Source: an uncultured bacterium
GTDB taxonomy: Bacteria > Patescibacteriota > Minisyncoccia > Phycocordibacterales > UBA918
Length of the DNA stretch: 46,316 nt
NCBI GenBank assembly: GCA_913046815.1
Contig: CAJWTE010000001.1
Coordinates: 1 to 46,316 of the forward strand
Direction of reading: 5' to 3'
The notes below the pieces were generated by a model. The model ran no database searches and was not told the origin of the DNA. It saw nothing but the letters and a program-made list of their open reading frames with translations. Every line of letters starts with the position of its first letter. Position 1 is the stretch's first letter. The position numbers and the translations under genes are program-made. Positions 31,108-40,740 of this stretch are shown piece after piece.

Positions 31108-34100
31108 ACAAACAAAAATAAAGAAACAGTGTTAGAAGCTAAAAATGACGAGCAGAAGTCAGAAGTAGCTTTACGCGAAGAGGCGATGCTCACCTTTTGG
31201 AAAGAGCATGATATTTTTAATAAATCAGTAGAAAAGGAAGCGCCTAACGGCGGTTTTGTTTTTTATGATGGCCCTCCATTTGCTACCGGTTTACCTCATT
31301 ACGGTCATATTCTCGCTAGTACCATCAAAGACGCAATCCCGCGTTTTTGGACTATGAATGGCTATCGCGTGGAGCGCAAATGGGGCTGGGATTGTCATGG
31401 ATTGCCTCTAGAAAACTTGATTGAGAAGCGACTTGGCTTAGCCACAAAAAGAGATATTGAGGAATATGGGGTAAAAAATTTCAATGAAGCTGCACGCAGT
31501 ACGGTAATGGAATATGCTGATGACTGGAAGCAAATAATTCCGCGTATGGGACGTTGGGCGGATATGAACAGCGACTACAAGACAATGGATAGTACCTACA
31601 CCGAGAGTGTATGGTGGGTATTTAAGTCTTTGCATGACAAAGGTTTGGTATACGAAGGCTTCAAATCTATGCACTTGTGTCCACGTTGTGGTACGACCCT
31701 TTCAAACTTCGAGGTCAACCAAGGTTACCAAGATATAAAAGATATCGCTGTAACAGTGAAGCTGCCTTTGCTAGATGAGCAAGGAGAAAAGACAGACACA
31801 TCACTCTTAGTCTGGACCACCACTCCATGGACACTACCCGGTAACATGGCTGCAGCAGTGCATAACGATCACGACTATGTCAAAGTAACGGTCGGTGTCG
31901 AGGATATGTCCGGTACTTATATATTGGCCAAGGACAGATTGAGTCAGTTGGGTACAGATGAGTACGAAGTGGTTGAAGAGATAAAGGGATCTTTGTTAGT
32001 AGGTTTGCGTTACGAGCCACCATTCTCTTACTTCCAAGACCGAGACTTTGAAAATAAAAAGAACGCCTGGAAGGTTTACCATGCCGACTACGTTGAGTTG
32101 GGAGAAGAAGGTACAGGAGCCGTACACTTGGCTCCTGCCTATGGTGACGAAGACATGGAATTGGCAAAAGAACAGGGAATACCGCTAGTGCACCATGTTG
32201 ACGAGAGTGGACGTTTCAGGGATTTTGTGACTGACTTTGCTGGGCAACTAGTTAAGCCAAAGGATGACGATGAAGCTGGTATTTTGCACTTGGATACTGA
32301 TATTGAGATTGTTAAAGCTCTTAAGGAAAGTGGCAAGCTGCTGCGCAAAGAAAATATCACCCATAGTTACCCTCATTGTTGGCGTTGTGACACCCCGCTT
32401 CTAAATTATGCAACTACCTCTTGGTTTGTGCGAGTGACTGACATCAAAGACGAGTTGGTGGCTGAGAATAATAAAATCCATTGGGTACCAGAACATGTCG
32501 GCAAAAATCGTTTTGGTAAATGGTTGGAAGGAGCTAGAGACTGGGCTGTTAGTCGCCAGCGTTACTGGGGAGCCCCTTTGCCAATCTGGCGTAATCCCGA
32601 GACTAAAGAGCATAAAGTTTTCGGTTCTTTGGACGAACTGAAGCAGTATATACCCAACAGTGACAACCGGTATCTGGTCATGCGACATGGTGAAAGTGAA
32701 AAGAACGTAGCTCAGATAGTCACGGATGACTACGACGCACCATATCCACTTACTGAACAAGGTAGGGAGACTGTCAGAAAGTCAGCTAGGAATCTAAAAG
32801 GAAAAATTGACTTAATTATTACCTCACCGGTTTTGCGAGCCAAAGAAACAGCTGGTTTGGTGGCGGAAGAAGTCGGTCTGAGTAGTGACCAAGTAGTAGT
32901 AGATGAAAGGATTCGTGAGACAAATCATGGTGAATATGAAGGTAAGCCACTGGTTGAGTATCAAAAAGCTTATCCAAGCGGTTTGTCAAAGTTTGTAGAC
33001 AGGCCGGAAGGAGGAGAGAGCTGGTCAGACATTAGGAAACGAATGGGTGAGTTTCTCTACTCACTAGAGAAAGACTATCAAAACAAAAACGTTTTGATTA
33101 TTTCTCATGGTGATCCTTTGTCACTCTTGAATTTTGTGGCTATGGGTTCAAGTAATGAATATATTGTTAGAGAATGGAATGCGCTGTATCCGGAAGAGAA
33201 AGGGGTTGCTAAAGAACTCCAGTTCACACCTCTGCCACACAATGACGACTATGTACTCGACTTTCATCGACCATATATTGATGAGGTTGAGTTGTATGAA
33301 GATGAGGTAAGGCTGGAACGGGTACTAGACGTGTTTGACTGTTGGTTTGAGAGTGGGTCTATGCCTTATGGTCAGCACCACTACCCGTTTGAGAATGAGA
33401 AAGAGTTTGAAAAGAATCTTTTTCCAGCCAACTTTATCGCAGAGGGACTTGATCAGACTCGAGGTTGGTTCTATTCGCTCATTGTGCTCAGTACGGCGTT
33501 ATTCGGCAAGTCGTCCTACCAGAATGTAATAGTGAACGGCCTTATTATGGCTGAGGATGGCAAGAAACTTAGTAAGAAACTACAGAACTACTCTGAGCCA
33601 ACAAAGTTTGCCAACGAAGTGGGAGCAGATTCCATACGTCATTACCTTTTATCATCTTCCATCGTACGCGGGGAAGACCTAAATTTCTCCGATCAGGCTG
33701 TACGGGAGTTACAACGCAAGAACATCGGTCGCTTACACAATGTTCTACAAATGTATCAGATGTACGTTGGTAGCATCGAACCGCACAATGCTTCAGACAA
33801 GATATTGGATCGTTGGATACTAAGCCGACTCGGAGAACTGATAGCCGAGTCTACTACCGGTTACAAAAATTATGAACTAGATAAAGCTACTAGACCGATA
33901 ACAGATTTTATTGATGATCTTTCTGTTTGGTACTTGCGTCGTAGTCGTGACCGCTTGAAAGGTACTGATACTGATGACAAGGAATTGGCAGTAGCTACTT
34001 TGGGCTATGTGCTGAAGAATTTGGCTTTAGTAATGGCTCCGGTGATGCCATTTTATTCAGAATATCTATGGCAGGAGATTAGAAGAGATGAAGATGTGCA

Positions 34101-34632
34101 GAGTGTTCATTTGGCGAGTTGGCCAGAGGGTGAAAAGACAGATGAAGAGTTGATAGAAAACATGAAAGTACTACGAGAGCTAGTCACGTCAGCTTTAGAG
34201 GTTCGTGCCAAGGCCAATATCAAAGTTCGTCAACCACTAGCAACGTTATTCCTCAAGGAGGATGCGATAGTCTCACAGGAAGCCGAGCTGGCCGCACTTG
34301 TACTAGAAGAAGTTAATGTTAAAAAGCTACAGCAAAATGCTTCAATGGTAGAGGATGTTTCCTTAGATATCAATATTACTCCGGAACTAAAAACGGAAGG
34401 GGATGTGCGCGAATTAATTCGCGCGGTACAAGATATGCGCAAGGAATCTGGCTTGAAGGCTGATGATAATATCAAATTGGTCATAGCAACCGACGAAGTC
34501 GGACAAAAGACAGTGGATGCTCATATGGACATGCTGGCTCACGTGGTAGGAGCAGAGACTGTTTCTTACGGAGAAGTCTCCGATGGAAGAGAAGTAACAA
34601 TAGGAGACACTATTTACAAAATTTCCTTTTAG
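31081..34632 (+). CDS. ileS: isoleucyl-tRNA synthetase with inserted histidine-phosphatase domain
   Basis: This 1183-aa protein is an IleRS. It has DGPPFATGLPHYGHILA (HIGH region), Zn cysteines in HLCPRCGTTLS, the CP1 editing domain (WTTTPWTLPGNMA, GTGAVHLAPAYGDED), WFESGSMPYGQ, and KLSKK at the KMSKS site. Between GSLDELKQY (about residue 525) and HRPYIDEVELYED (about residue 725) lies an extra domain of about 190 residues. It is a complete histidine phosphatase: YLVMRHGESEKN with R535-H536, TSPVLRAKET, RETNHGEYEG, and SHGD with H676. Typical IleRS is about 930-1050 aa. The synthetase motifs continue undisturbed after the insert. Start at 31081 or 31105 (duplicated start region). The biological role of the phosphatase is unknown. 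Confidence 0.95.
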   Translation: MSDIHNHNMTNKNKETVLEAKNDEQKSEVALREEAMLTFWKEHDIFNKSVEKEAPNGGFVFYDGPPFATGLPHYGHILASTIKDAIPRFWTMNGYRVERKWGWDCHGLPLENLIEKRLGLATKRDIEEYGVKNFNEAARSTVMEYADDWKQIIPRMGRWADMNSDYKTMDSTYTESVWWVFKSLHDKGLVYEGFKSMHLCPRCGTTLSNFEVNQGYQDIKDIAVTVKLPLLDEQGEKTDTSLLVWTTTPWTLPGNMAAAVHNDHDYVKVTVGVEDMSGTYILAKDRLSQLGTDEYEVVEEIKGSLLVGLRYEPPFSYFQDRDFENKKNAWKVYHADYVELGEEGTGAVHLAPAYGDEDMELAKEQGIPLVHHVDESGRFRDFVTDFAGQLVKPKDDDEAGILHLDTDIEIVKALKESGKLLRKENITHSYPHCWRCDTPLLNYATTSWFVRVTDIKDELVAENNKIHWVPEHVGKNRFGKWLEGARDWAVSRQRYWGAPLPIWRNPETKEHKVFGSLDELKQYIPNSDNRYLVMRHGESEKNVAQIVTDDYDAPYPLTEQGRETVRKSARNLKGKIDLIITSPVLRAKETAGLVAEEVGLSSDQVVVDERIRETNHGEYEGKPLVEYQKAYPSGLSKFVDRPEGGESWSDIRKRMGEFLYSLEKDYQNKNVLIISHGDPLSLLNFVAMGSSNEYIVREWNALYPEEKGVAKELQFTPLPHNDDYVLDFHRPYIDEVELYEDEVRLERVLDVFDCWFESGSMPYGQHHYPFENEKEFEKNLFPANFIAEGLDQTRGWFYSLIVLSTALFGKSSYQNVIVNGLIMAEDGKKLSKKLQNYSEPTKFANEVGADSIRHYLLSSSIVRGEDLNFSDQAVRELQRKNIGRLHNVLQMYQMYVGSIEPHNASDKILDRWILSRLGELIAESTTGYKNYELDKATRPITDFIDDLSVWYLRRSRDRLKGTDTDDKELAVATLGYVLKNLALVMAPVMPFYSEYLWQEIRRDEDVQSVHLASWPEGEKTDEELIENMKVLRELVTSALEVRAKANIKVRQPLATLFLKEDAIVSQEAELAALVLEEVNVKKLQQNASMVEDVSLDINITPELKTEGDVRELIRAVQDMRKESGLKADDNIKLVIATDEVGQKTVDAHMDMLAHVVGAETVSYGEVSDGREVTIGDTIYKISF

Positions 34633-34635
34633 ATC

Positions 34636-35202
34636 ATGAGCTACAAAACATACACAACAAACGCGTTGGTATGTGGTAGCTTTGCTAATAACACTTCGGA
34701 CAAATATTTTCTTCTTCTCACTGAGTCGGCAGGAATGATTATGGCCACTGCTCGTAGTGTAAGGGAAGAAAAAAGCAAACAACGCTTTGCTTTGCAAGAT
34801 TTTTCTTTGATTAAAGTGTCCTTGGTTCAAGGTAAGACTGGTTGGAGAATTGGCAGTGTGGAAGCTAGTCGCAACTATTATCTTGAAGCTAGTACTCGAG
34901 ATTCTAGAGTAGTGGTTACAGAAGCGGTTCGCTTACTGAGGAGATTATTGCAAGGTGAGGAGGTAGACAGTACGGTCTTTGTTGAGACCACCACCGCTCT
35001 AGATATTATGGTGACAAAAGACAGTTCTATCAAAAATCTAATTGATATATTTACCTTGCGAGTATTGTATCGACTCGGCTATGTAGCTCATAGTGAGGTG
35101 GTTGAATTGTGGTTGAATGATGATTCATACATAAGCGCACCACCTTTAAGCAAAGCAGCTAGAAAGGTCATAGACAAAGGTTTGAATGCCAGTCACTTAT
35201 AA
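34636..35202 (+). CDS. recO: RecO-like DNA repair protein
   Basis: The 188-aa protein begins like the OB-fold of RecO (YKTYTTNALVCGSF, then DKYFLLLTESAGMIMATARSVRE and RFALQDFSLIKVSLVQGKTGWRIGSVEA), followed by a helical domain. RecO loads RecA onto SSB-coated DNA in recombination repair. It is shorter than typical RecO (about 240 aa) and lacks an obvious zinc finger. It starts 3 nt after ileS and is in the same transcription unit. Confidence 0.72.
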   Translation: MSYKTYTTNALVCGSFANNTSDKYFLLLTESAGMIMATARSVREEKSKQRFALQDFSLIKVSLVQGKTGWRIGSVEASRNYYLEASTRDSRVVVTEAVRLLRRLLQGEEVDSTVFVETTTALDIMVTKDSSIKNLIDIFTLRVLYRLGYVAHSEVVELWLNDDSYISAPPLSKAARKVIDKGLNASHL

Positions 35203-35219
35203 GCTGTTATAATTCATGT

Positions 35220-37136
35220 ATGTCTGAGATTGGAAAACAAGAAAAGTTGGAAGATGTAAAAAACCGTCTTTACGAAAGGGGGGCGAAACAAACAGAACGT
35301 ATTAGACAAATATTGCCCAACGAGGAGAAAAAAGTGCCAAGTGAATGGATCAATCCACCTTCACCCAAACCCCAGTCAACATTTGTCGCAAAAGAAGATC
35401 AACAGACTAATTTTGAAACAGATATGCCAAAAAGTCGGAAGAAAAAGTATCGAATAAAAATATTATTGGCCGGATTATTATTTTTTGTTGTTGCCTTGCT
35501 GGTTTCGTCCGCACTTTTGTTTCTTGGTAACAATGTTATTTCTGGTGACAATATTGATCTCAGTGTCAGTGGACCATTCACTATCGGTGGAGGGGAAGAG
35601 ATGTTAATACAAATTGGTATACAAAATTCCAATCGGGTGCCAATAGAGTCGGCTACATTAATAGTAGAGTATCCAAGAGGCACCAAATCTGCTGACGAAG
35701 AAAACAGAGATTTATTTATTGAACGTACCCCTTTGTCCAAGATAGATGTAGGCGAAAGCATAAGTGTACCCCAGTCAGCTATTGTTTATGGTGAAGAAAA
35801 CACCGAACAAATCATAAAAGTCTCAATTGAGTACCGTGTAGAAGGTTCCAATGCACTGTTCTTTAAAGAGGTTGATGCACTGCGCTATAAAATCAGTTCA
35901 GCGCCAGTAGTAGCTATGGTAGAAGCAGTCGATAGGGTATCAGTCGGTCAAGAGGCCACGGTTATTGTAAAGGTGGCGTCTAATTCCGGTGAAACAGTTA
36001 GAAATATCTTGGTGAGAGCTGATTATCCTAATCAGTGGGATTTCACCGCAGCGTCACCTGATACTTATGCTGGAAATAACGTGTGGTTGATTGATAGTCT
36101 GGAACCGGAAGAAGTTTATGAGATAGAAGTCACAGGACTAGTAGTGGGGCATGTGAGCGAGGAAGCCAACATGTTGTTTGAGGTAGGGGTACCTGATAGC
36201 GATGATGATACGCGCATAGGTTCTATTTTTAGTAGCGCAGAAGTTGTCTGGGAAGTAGAGAGCTCGTTTTTAGAAGTGTCACTTGATATCGACGCAGATT
36301 CAAACGGTATCAAGGTCGTCGAAAGCGAAGAGTCAGTGAGTGGGCAGATAGTCTTACAAAACAACTCAAACGATACAGTTTATGATATGGAAGTGACCTT
36401 AAATCTTGGAGGCAGCGCTTTTTCTGACACTTCTGTTTACAGCACCGATGGTTTCTTTGATTCTAATACCAACTCAATAGTGTGGGGTAGTGCCTCTGAT
36501 AGTGGTTTACGTGAGTTTGAGCCGGGTGACAAGGCCAGGTTCAGCTTCTCGCTTTTGCCGAACGAAGCTGTCACTGTTACTCCCGAGATTACTCTAGCAG
36601 TAGACGTAAAAGCTAAGAGAGTTAGTGACTCCCGTGTCCCAGAGAGTCTCCGTTCAGAGGCTAGTGGCAAGATAAGGGTATCTGGTTATCCGGACATACT
36701 GGCAGAGGCAAGTCATTCTTCTGGTCCTTTGCCTCCCAGGGTAGGTCTTGAGACTGTTTATCGTATCTCTTTTATGATTGATAATCGTTACAATAACTTG
36801 GATGATGCTGTAGTGGTGGCTGTTCTGCCGCAAAATATAACATGGCAAGACATAACCGGTGGAGTTGGTAATTTTTCATACAACCCATCAGATCGTGTAG
36901 TCACGTGGAATGCAGGAGACGTACGTAGTGGGCAGAGACCCATTGGTACTTTTGATATTGCGTTACTGCCAAGCTCTTCTAATATTGGTGACACACCAAT
37001 ACTGGTACGCGAACAAAGACTGAAGGCCGACGATGGATTTACCGGCACTGTAGTTAGAGCTTTAAACTCATTTATAACCGCAGAACTTTCTACCGAAACT
37101 GGCGAAGAGTCCGGGAATGGGCGTGTTGTAGAATAA
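35220..37136 (+). CDS. large membrane-anchored surface protein with repeated beta domains
   Basis: The 638-aa product has a charged cytoplasmic N-terminus of about 78 residues, one membrane helix (about 80-103) and a long exported part. This holds three or four beta-sandwich domains of the CARDB/DUF11 type, with recurring phrases such as IGIQNSNRVPIESATLIVEYP, ATVIVKVASNSGETVRNILVR and GQIVLQNNSNDTVYDMEVTL. It ends in an unstructured tail. The role is not known; it is likely a cell-surface structural or adhesive protein. TATAAT (35208-35213) ends exactly 6 nt before the ATG. Confidence 0.75.
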   Translation: MSEIGKQEKLEDVKNRLYERGAKQTERIRQILPNEEKKVPSEWINPPSPKPQSTFVAKEDQQTNFETDMPKSRKKKYRIKILLAGLLFFVVALLVSSALLFLGNNVISGDNIDLSVSGPFTIGGGEEMLIQIGIQNSNRVPIESATLIVEYPRGTKSADEENRDLFIERTPLSKIDVGESISVPQSAIVYGEENTEQIIKVSIEYRVEGSNALFFKEVDALRYKISSAPVVAMVEAVDRVSVGQEATVIVKVASNSGETVRNILVRADYPNQWDFTAASPDTYAGNNVWLIDSLEPEEVYEIEVTGLVVGHVSEEANMLFEVGVPDSDDDTRIGSIFSSAEVVWEVESSFLEVSLDIDADSNGIKVVESEESVSGQIVLQNNSNDTVYDMEVTLNLGGSAFSDTSVYSTDGFFDSNTNSIVWGSASDSGLREFEPGDKARFSFSLLPNEAVTVTPEITLAVDVKAKRVSDSRVPESLRSEASGKIRVSGYPDILAEASHSSGPLPPRVGLETVYRISFMIDNRYNNLDDAVVVAVLPQNITWQDITGGVGNFSYNPSDRVVTWNAGDVRSGQRPIGTFDIALLPSSSNIGDTPILVREQRLKADDGFTGTVVRALNSFITAELSTETGEESGNGRVVE

Positions 37137-37159
37137 GCTTGCTGTGCTAGAGTAGTTTC

Positions 37160-38551
37160 ATGTTCGATAATGCTAATAAGCTAGAAAAAATTACTTCACT
37201 GGCCAAAAGGCGAGGTTTTGTCTTTTCTGGCAGTGATATTTACGGTGGTTTTGTCGGGTCTTATGACTACGGCCCATATGGAGTGGAGCTTGCGAATAAC
37301 ATCAAGAAGACTTGGTGGAAAAGAATAGTGAATGAAGAGGTCAATATCGTAGGTCTAGACTCGGCCATTGTGACTCATCCCAAAGTTTGGGAAGCATCGG
37401 GGCATGTAGACGGATTTTCTGACCCTCTGGTGGAGTGTAAGGAGTGTAATACTCGTTCAAGGGCAGACCATCTTTTGGAAGAGATTGGAGTTGAGGCGGA
37501 CGAAAAAATGTCCGTTGTGGATTTGAACGCGCTTTTTAGTAAAAATAAAGGTGATATTAAATGTCCTAAGTGTGGTCAGTCGAACTTTGGTCAAGTATCC
37601 AATTTCAATCTTTTAGTAAAGACCAACCTAGGCAATTTCTCTGATGACTGGGCAGGAGAGCCGGCTTATTTGCGTGGAGAAACTTGTCAGGGTATTTATA
37701 TAAACTTTAAGAACGTACTCGATACGACCAGAGTGAAGGTTCCTTTTGGAATCGCTCAAATAGGCAAAGCTTTTCGCAACGAAATTGCTCCCCGCCAGTA
37801 CATTTTCCGCAAACGCGAGTTTGAACAAATGGAGATGCAGATGTTTGTAACTCCAGAGAGTGAGATGGATACTTATGAAGACTGGAAGAAGAAGCGTTGG
37901 CAGTTTTATTTAGACTTAGGTTTCAAAGAAGAGAACATCCGCTGGCAAAATCATAAGAACTTAGTGTTTTATGCAAGAGCAGCTACTGATATAGAGTATA
38001 ATTTTCCATTTGGTTTTAAGGAACTTGAAGGAGTGCACGCTCGAGGCGATTACGACCTAACGGCTCACCAAGAAGCGACAGGAGTCTCTCTGGAGTACCT
38101 AGATCCGACCACCAACGAGAAGTATATCCCACATGTTGTAGAAGCTTCTGTCGGCGTAGATCGAACTTTCTTGGCTGTTCTAACAGAGTTTTATGATGAA
38201 GATGAGTTGGGAGGTGAGACTCGCACAGTGATGCGTTTTCCGCGCGAGTTGGCACCAATTAAAGTGGCAGTCTTTCCGCTCTTGCGCAACAAACCAGAGT
38301 TGGTAGAGAAGGCCAAGGAAGTATTTACAATAGTTTCCAAGCACATGCGGGCCGAGTTTGATGACAATGGCAACGTCGGCAAACGCTATCGCCGCCAAGA
38401 TGAAATCGGTACACCTCACTGCGTGACTATCGACTTTGACACTTTAGGCGAAAACCCCGAACACCTGGACACTGTCACTGTTCGTGACCGTGACACCGGT
38501 GAACAGGAGAGGGTAAAGATTGAAGGGTTGGTAGAGTATTTGCAAGGTTAG
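37160..38551 (+). CDS. glyS: glycyl-tRNA synthetase (alpha2 type)
   Basis: The 463-aa class II synthetase is the single-chain dimeric form. Motifs: RRGFVFSGSDIYGGFVGSYDYGPYG, zinc-ribbon cysteines CKECNTRS and CPKCGQSN, motif 2 AQIGKAFRNEIAPRQYIFRKREFEQMEMQMF, and VGVDRTFLAVL. The C-terminal anticodon domain begins APIKVAVFPLL. TAGAGT (37148-37153) ends 6 nt before the ATG. A long hairpin separates it from metG. Confidence 0.97.
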   Translation: MFDNANKLEKITSLAKRRGFVFSGSDIYGGFVGSYDYGPYGVELANNIKKTWWKRIVNEEVNIVGLDSAIVTHPKVWEASGHVDGFSDPLVECKECNTRSRADHLLEEIGVEADEKMSVVDLNALFSKNKGDIKCPKCGQSNFGQVSNFNLLVKTNLGNFSDDWAGEPAYLRGETCQGIYINFKNVLDTTRVKVPFGIAQIGKAFRNEIAPRQYIFRKREFEQMEMQMFVTPESEMDTYEDWKKKRWQFYLDLGFKEENIRWQNHKNLVFYARAATDIEYNFPFGFKELEGVHARGDYDLTAHQEATGVSLEYLDPTTNEKYIPHVVEASVGVDRTFLAVLTEFYDEDELGGETRTVMRFPRELAPIKVAVFPLLRNKPELVEKAKEVFTIVSKHMRAEFDDNGNVGKRYRRQDEIGTPHCVTIDFDTLGENPEHLDTVTVRDRDTGEQERVKIEGLVEYLQG

Positions 38552-38651
38552 AAGCAAGCCAGAAAAGCATTCTAAAAACACGAATCAAGTTCTCTACTCA
38601 GACTCTATCAAGTCTTCCGTAAGGTTTTCATAACGCTTTTCTGGCTTGCTT
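38552..38651. repeat. 17-bp inverted repeat around a 66-nt loop between glyS and metG
   Basis: AAGCAAGCCAGAAAAGC (38552-38568) and its exact complement (38635-38651) enclose a loop with shorter internal pairings (AGACTC..). It could be a read-through attenuator or an RNA structure. Confidence 0.85.
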
Positions 38652-38684
38652 AGTGTTCCAATAAAACGTAAAGTATTAACTACC

Positions 38685-40118
38685 ATGACAGACAAGCAAG
38701 CTTGTTATATCACCACTACACTTCCGTATGTGAACGCAAAACCACATATTGGTTTTGCTGCAGAAATTACTCGAGCGGATACCTTTGCGCGTTATCAGAA
38801 ACTTATGGGAAAAGTGGTATTTTTTAATACCGGCACTGATGAACACGGACAAAAAATTTATGACAATGCTGTTGAGGCAGGTCAAACACCACAAGAATAT
38901 GTGGACAAATTTGCTGCGGAATTCAAAGGTCTTATTCCTGCGCTTGGTATTAGTGAGGACATACATTTTATTCGTACTACTGATGCCCATCACAAAGAAG
39001 CAGCTCAAGAAATGTGGAGGCGTTGTAATAATAATGGTGATATATATAAGGCAACACAAACGATCAGATATTGTGTTGGGTGTGAACTAGAAAAAACAGA
39101 TTCAGAGTTGGAAGAGGGGAAGTGCCCACTGCATCCTAATAAAGACCTCGAGGTGCGCGAAGAGGAGAATTATTTCTTCCGATTTTCTAAGTATCAAGAA
39201 CCTCTACTTGAGTTATATAGAGAGAAATCCAACTTCGTGATTCCTGCTTTTCGTCAAAAAGAGATACAGTTATTTGTCGAGGACGGACTCCAAGACTTCT
39301 CAGTGTCTCGTCTCAAATCGAAAATGCCATGGGGAGTACCTGTGCCGAACGACGACGACCATGTAATGTTTGTTTGGTTTGATGCATTAACTAACTACAT
39401 ATCCACGACCGGCTGGCCGGAAGAGGAGAACTTTGGTGGGTGGTGGCCAGGTATACAATTCGCTGGCAAGGATAATTTAAGACAACAAACAGCTATCTGG
39501 CAAGCGATGCTCATGTCTGCAAATTTACCAACATCTCAAACGGTTATGATTGGCGGTTTTATAAATAGCGGGGGACAGAAGATGAGTAAAAGCCTCGGTA
39601 ACGTTATTGATCCATTTGAAGTGAAAGAACGCTACGGTTTGGAGGCTATGCGTTATTTCCTTCTTCGGCACGTACATCCATTTGAGGACACAGATGTTAC
39701 TTGGGAAAAAATGGACGAGTGGTACACAGCTAACTTAGTCAATGGTCTTGGTAACTTGACGGCACGTATTATGAAAATGGCTGAGACGCATCTCGACAAA
39801 CCAATAGAGAAGCCGGGGAGAATCGAATTTCCAACTGAATACACAAATGCCCTAGATGAATTTAACTTTCAAGGTGCTTGTGACCATATCTGGAGAAGAG
39901 TAGGGGAACTGGACGAGAAAATCACCACTACTGAACCTTTCAAACTAGTCAAAGAAGATCCAGAGAAAGCCAAGGAAATTATCAAGGAATTGGCAGAAGA
40001 GCTTTATTTTACCGCCAGACTCTTGTACCCAATCATGCCCCAGACCAACAAAGTAATAAAAGAGGCAGTTCTAGAAAACAAAAAACCCGCCAATCTCTTC
40101 AACCGCCTACCAGAATAA
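38685..40118 (+). CDS. metG: methionyl-tRNA synthetase
   Basis: The 477-aa synthetase has the class I motifs: YVNAKPHIGFAAE (HIGH region, reading HIGF), zinc cysteines CVGCELEKT and CPLHPN, VWFDALTNYIS, and QKMSKSLGNVIDP (KMSKS). It has the anticodon-binding domain but no C-terminal tRNA-binding (Arc1p-like) extension. The ATG at 38685 (MTDKQACYIT) gives the family start; the longer frame runs into the hairpin. Confidence 0.97.
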   Translation: MTDKQACYITTTLPYVNAKPHIGFAAEITRADTFARYQKLMGKVVFFNTGTDEHGQKIYDNAVEAGQTPQEYVDKFAAEFKGLIPALGISEDIHFIRTTDAHHKEAAQEMWRRCNNNGDIYKATQTIRYCVGCELEKTDSELEEGKCPLHPNKDLEVREEENYFFRFSKYQEPLLELYREKSNFVIPAFRQKEIQLFVEDGLQDFSVSRLKSKMPWGVPVPNDDDHVMFVWFDALTNYISTTGWPEEENFGGWWPGIQFAGKDNLRQQTAIWQAMLMSANLPTSQTVMIGGFINSGGQKMSKSLGNVIDPFEVKERYGLEAMRYFLLRHVHPFEDTDVTWEKMDEWYTANLVNGLGNLTARIMKMAETHLDKPIEKPGRIEFPTEYTNALDEFNFQGACDHIWRRVGELDEKITTTEPFKLVKEDPEKAKEIIKELAEELYFTARLLYPIMPQTNKVIKEAVLENKKPANLFNRLPE

Positions 40119-40159
40119 TTAAATCACAAAAGCTATGAACACGCCTAACAAAACAAACC

Positions 40160-40187
40160 AAAAACCTTCGATTGATCGAAGGTTTTT
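40160..40187. terminator. bidirectional terminator between metG and the trpR-like gene
   Basis: AAAAACCTTCGAT/ATCGAAGGTTTTT with a TG centre. Its core CCTTCGATTGATCGAAGG is almost the same as the palindrome upstream of the trpR-like gene (40631-40648). Confidence 0.85.
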
Positions 40188-40188
40188 G

Positions 40189-40611
40189 CTACCTTGTTTT
40201 GTTTCTTCGGTACTCTTCCGAGGCGTGAGTCTGCCCATAGTGGGGCAAAGCACCCCCGAGATGGAGAATGGAATCTATGGTCTCTAATAGTTCCAGGTAA
40301 CCTTTCTTTTGTTTTCTTATTGCTGTAAGTAATAGGTCATACTTACCATCATCTAACTTACTTTTATATATTTTTAGAGTTGATGAACTTAATTTTAAGA
40401 CCTCAGTCACACGGTAAGTTGATTGGCCGTGCGCTAACATCAATATTGCTGAAAGGCGCTTCGCGAGCATGATTTTTTCTTCTTCTCCAAGAAGAGTTGA
40501 AAGAAAATCTTCAGACTGTTGCTTATTCAGTCTCCCGACAGTTTCGTTTAGCTGAGAAAAAAGTTTCTGCAAATCCTTCTTTTTAAGAGTTGTTTTAGAT
40601 ACATGAACCAT
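40189..40611 (-). CDS. TrpR/YerC-family DNA-binding regulator
   Basis: The 140-aa protein has the Trp-repressor superfamily pattern: a helical N-terminus, LLGEEEKIMLAKRLSAILML, and an HTH STYRVTEVLKLSSSTLKIYKS, as in the YerC/YecD group. It probably represses transcription from a palindromic operator; a co-repressor cannot be named. A perfect 34-bp palindrome (40623-40656) sits 12 nt upstream of the start, and a near copy lies past the stop. Confidence 0.85.
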   Translation of the reverse strand: MVHVSKTTLKKKDLQKLFSQLNETVGRLNKQQSEDFLSTLLGEEEKIMLAKRLSAILMLAHGQSTYRVTEVLKLSSSTLKIYKSKLDDGKYDLLLTAIRKQKKGYLELLETIDSILHLGGALPHYGQTHASEEYRRNKTR

Positions 40612-40622
40612 ACAAAAAGGAT

Positions 40623-40656
40623 AACATTTTCCTTCGATTAATCGAAGGAAAATGTT
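40623..40656. promoter_or_regulatory. perfect 34-bp palindrome (candidate operator)
   Basis: AACATTTTCCTTCGATT followed directly by its complement, centred at 40639/40640. It lies in the promoter region of the trpR-like gene and is a likely binding site for that dimeric protein. Confidence 0.7.
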
Positions 40657-40683
40657 ACTGAGAGTTTGTGTGCAGTACTTAAT

Positions 40684-40715
40684 CTACGTAGGTATCTACG
40701 TAGATACCTACGTAG
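40684..40715. promoter_or_regulatory. triple CTACGTAG operator array
   Basis: Three copies of the 8-bp palindrome CTACGTAG at 40684, 40696 and 40708 are separated by GTAT and ATAC, making a perfect 32-bp palindrome with 12-bp period. The third copy overlaps the expected -35 position of the AbrB-like gene, whose -10 is TACACT (40729-40734). Confidence 0.85.
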
Positions 40716-40740
40716 GTTAAAAATGTGATACACTTTAAAT

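Noticed and set aside
38676..39059. 127-aa minus-strand frame inside metG
   Set aside because: It is fully contained in the metG coding sequence and has no start signal.
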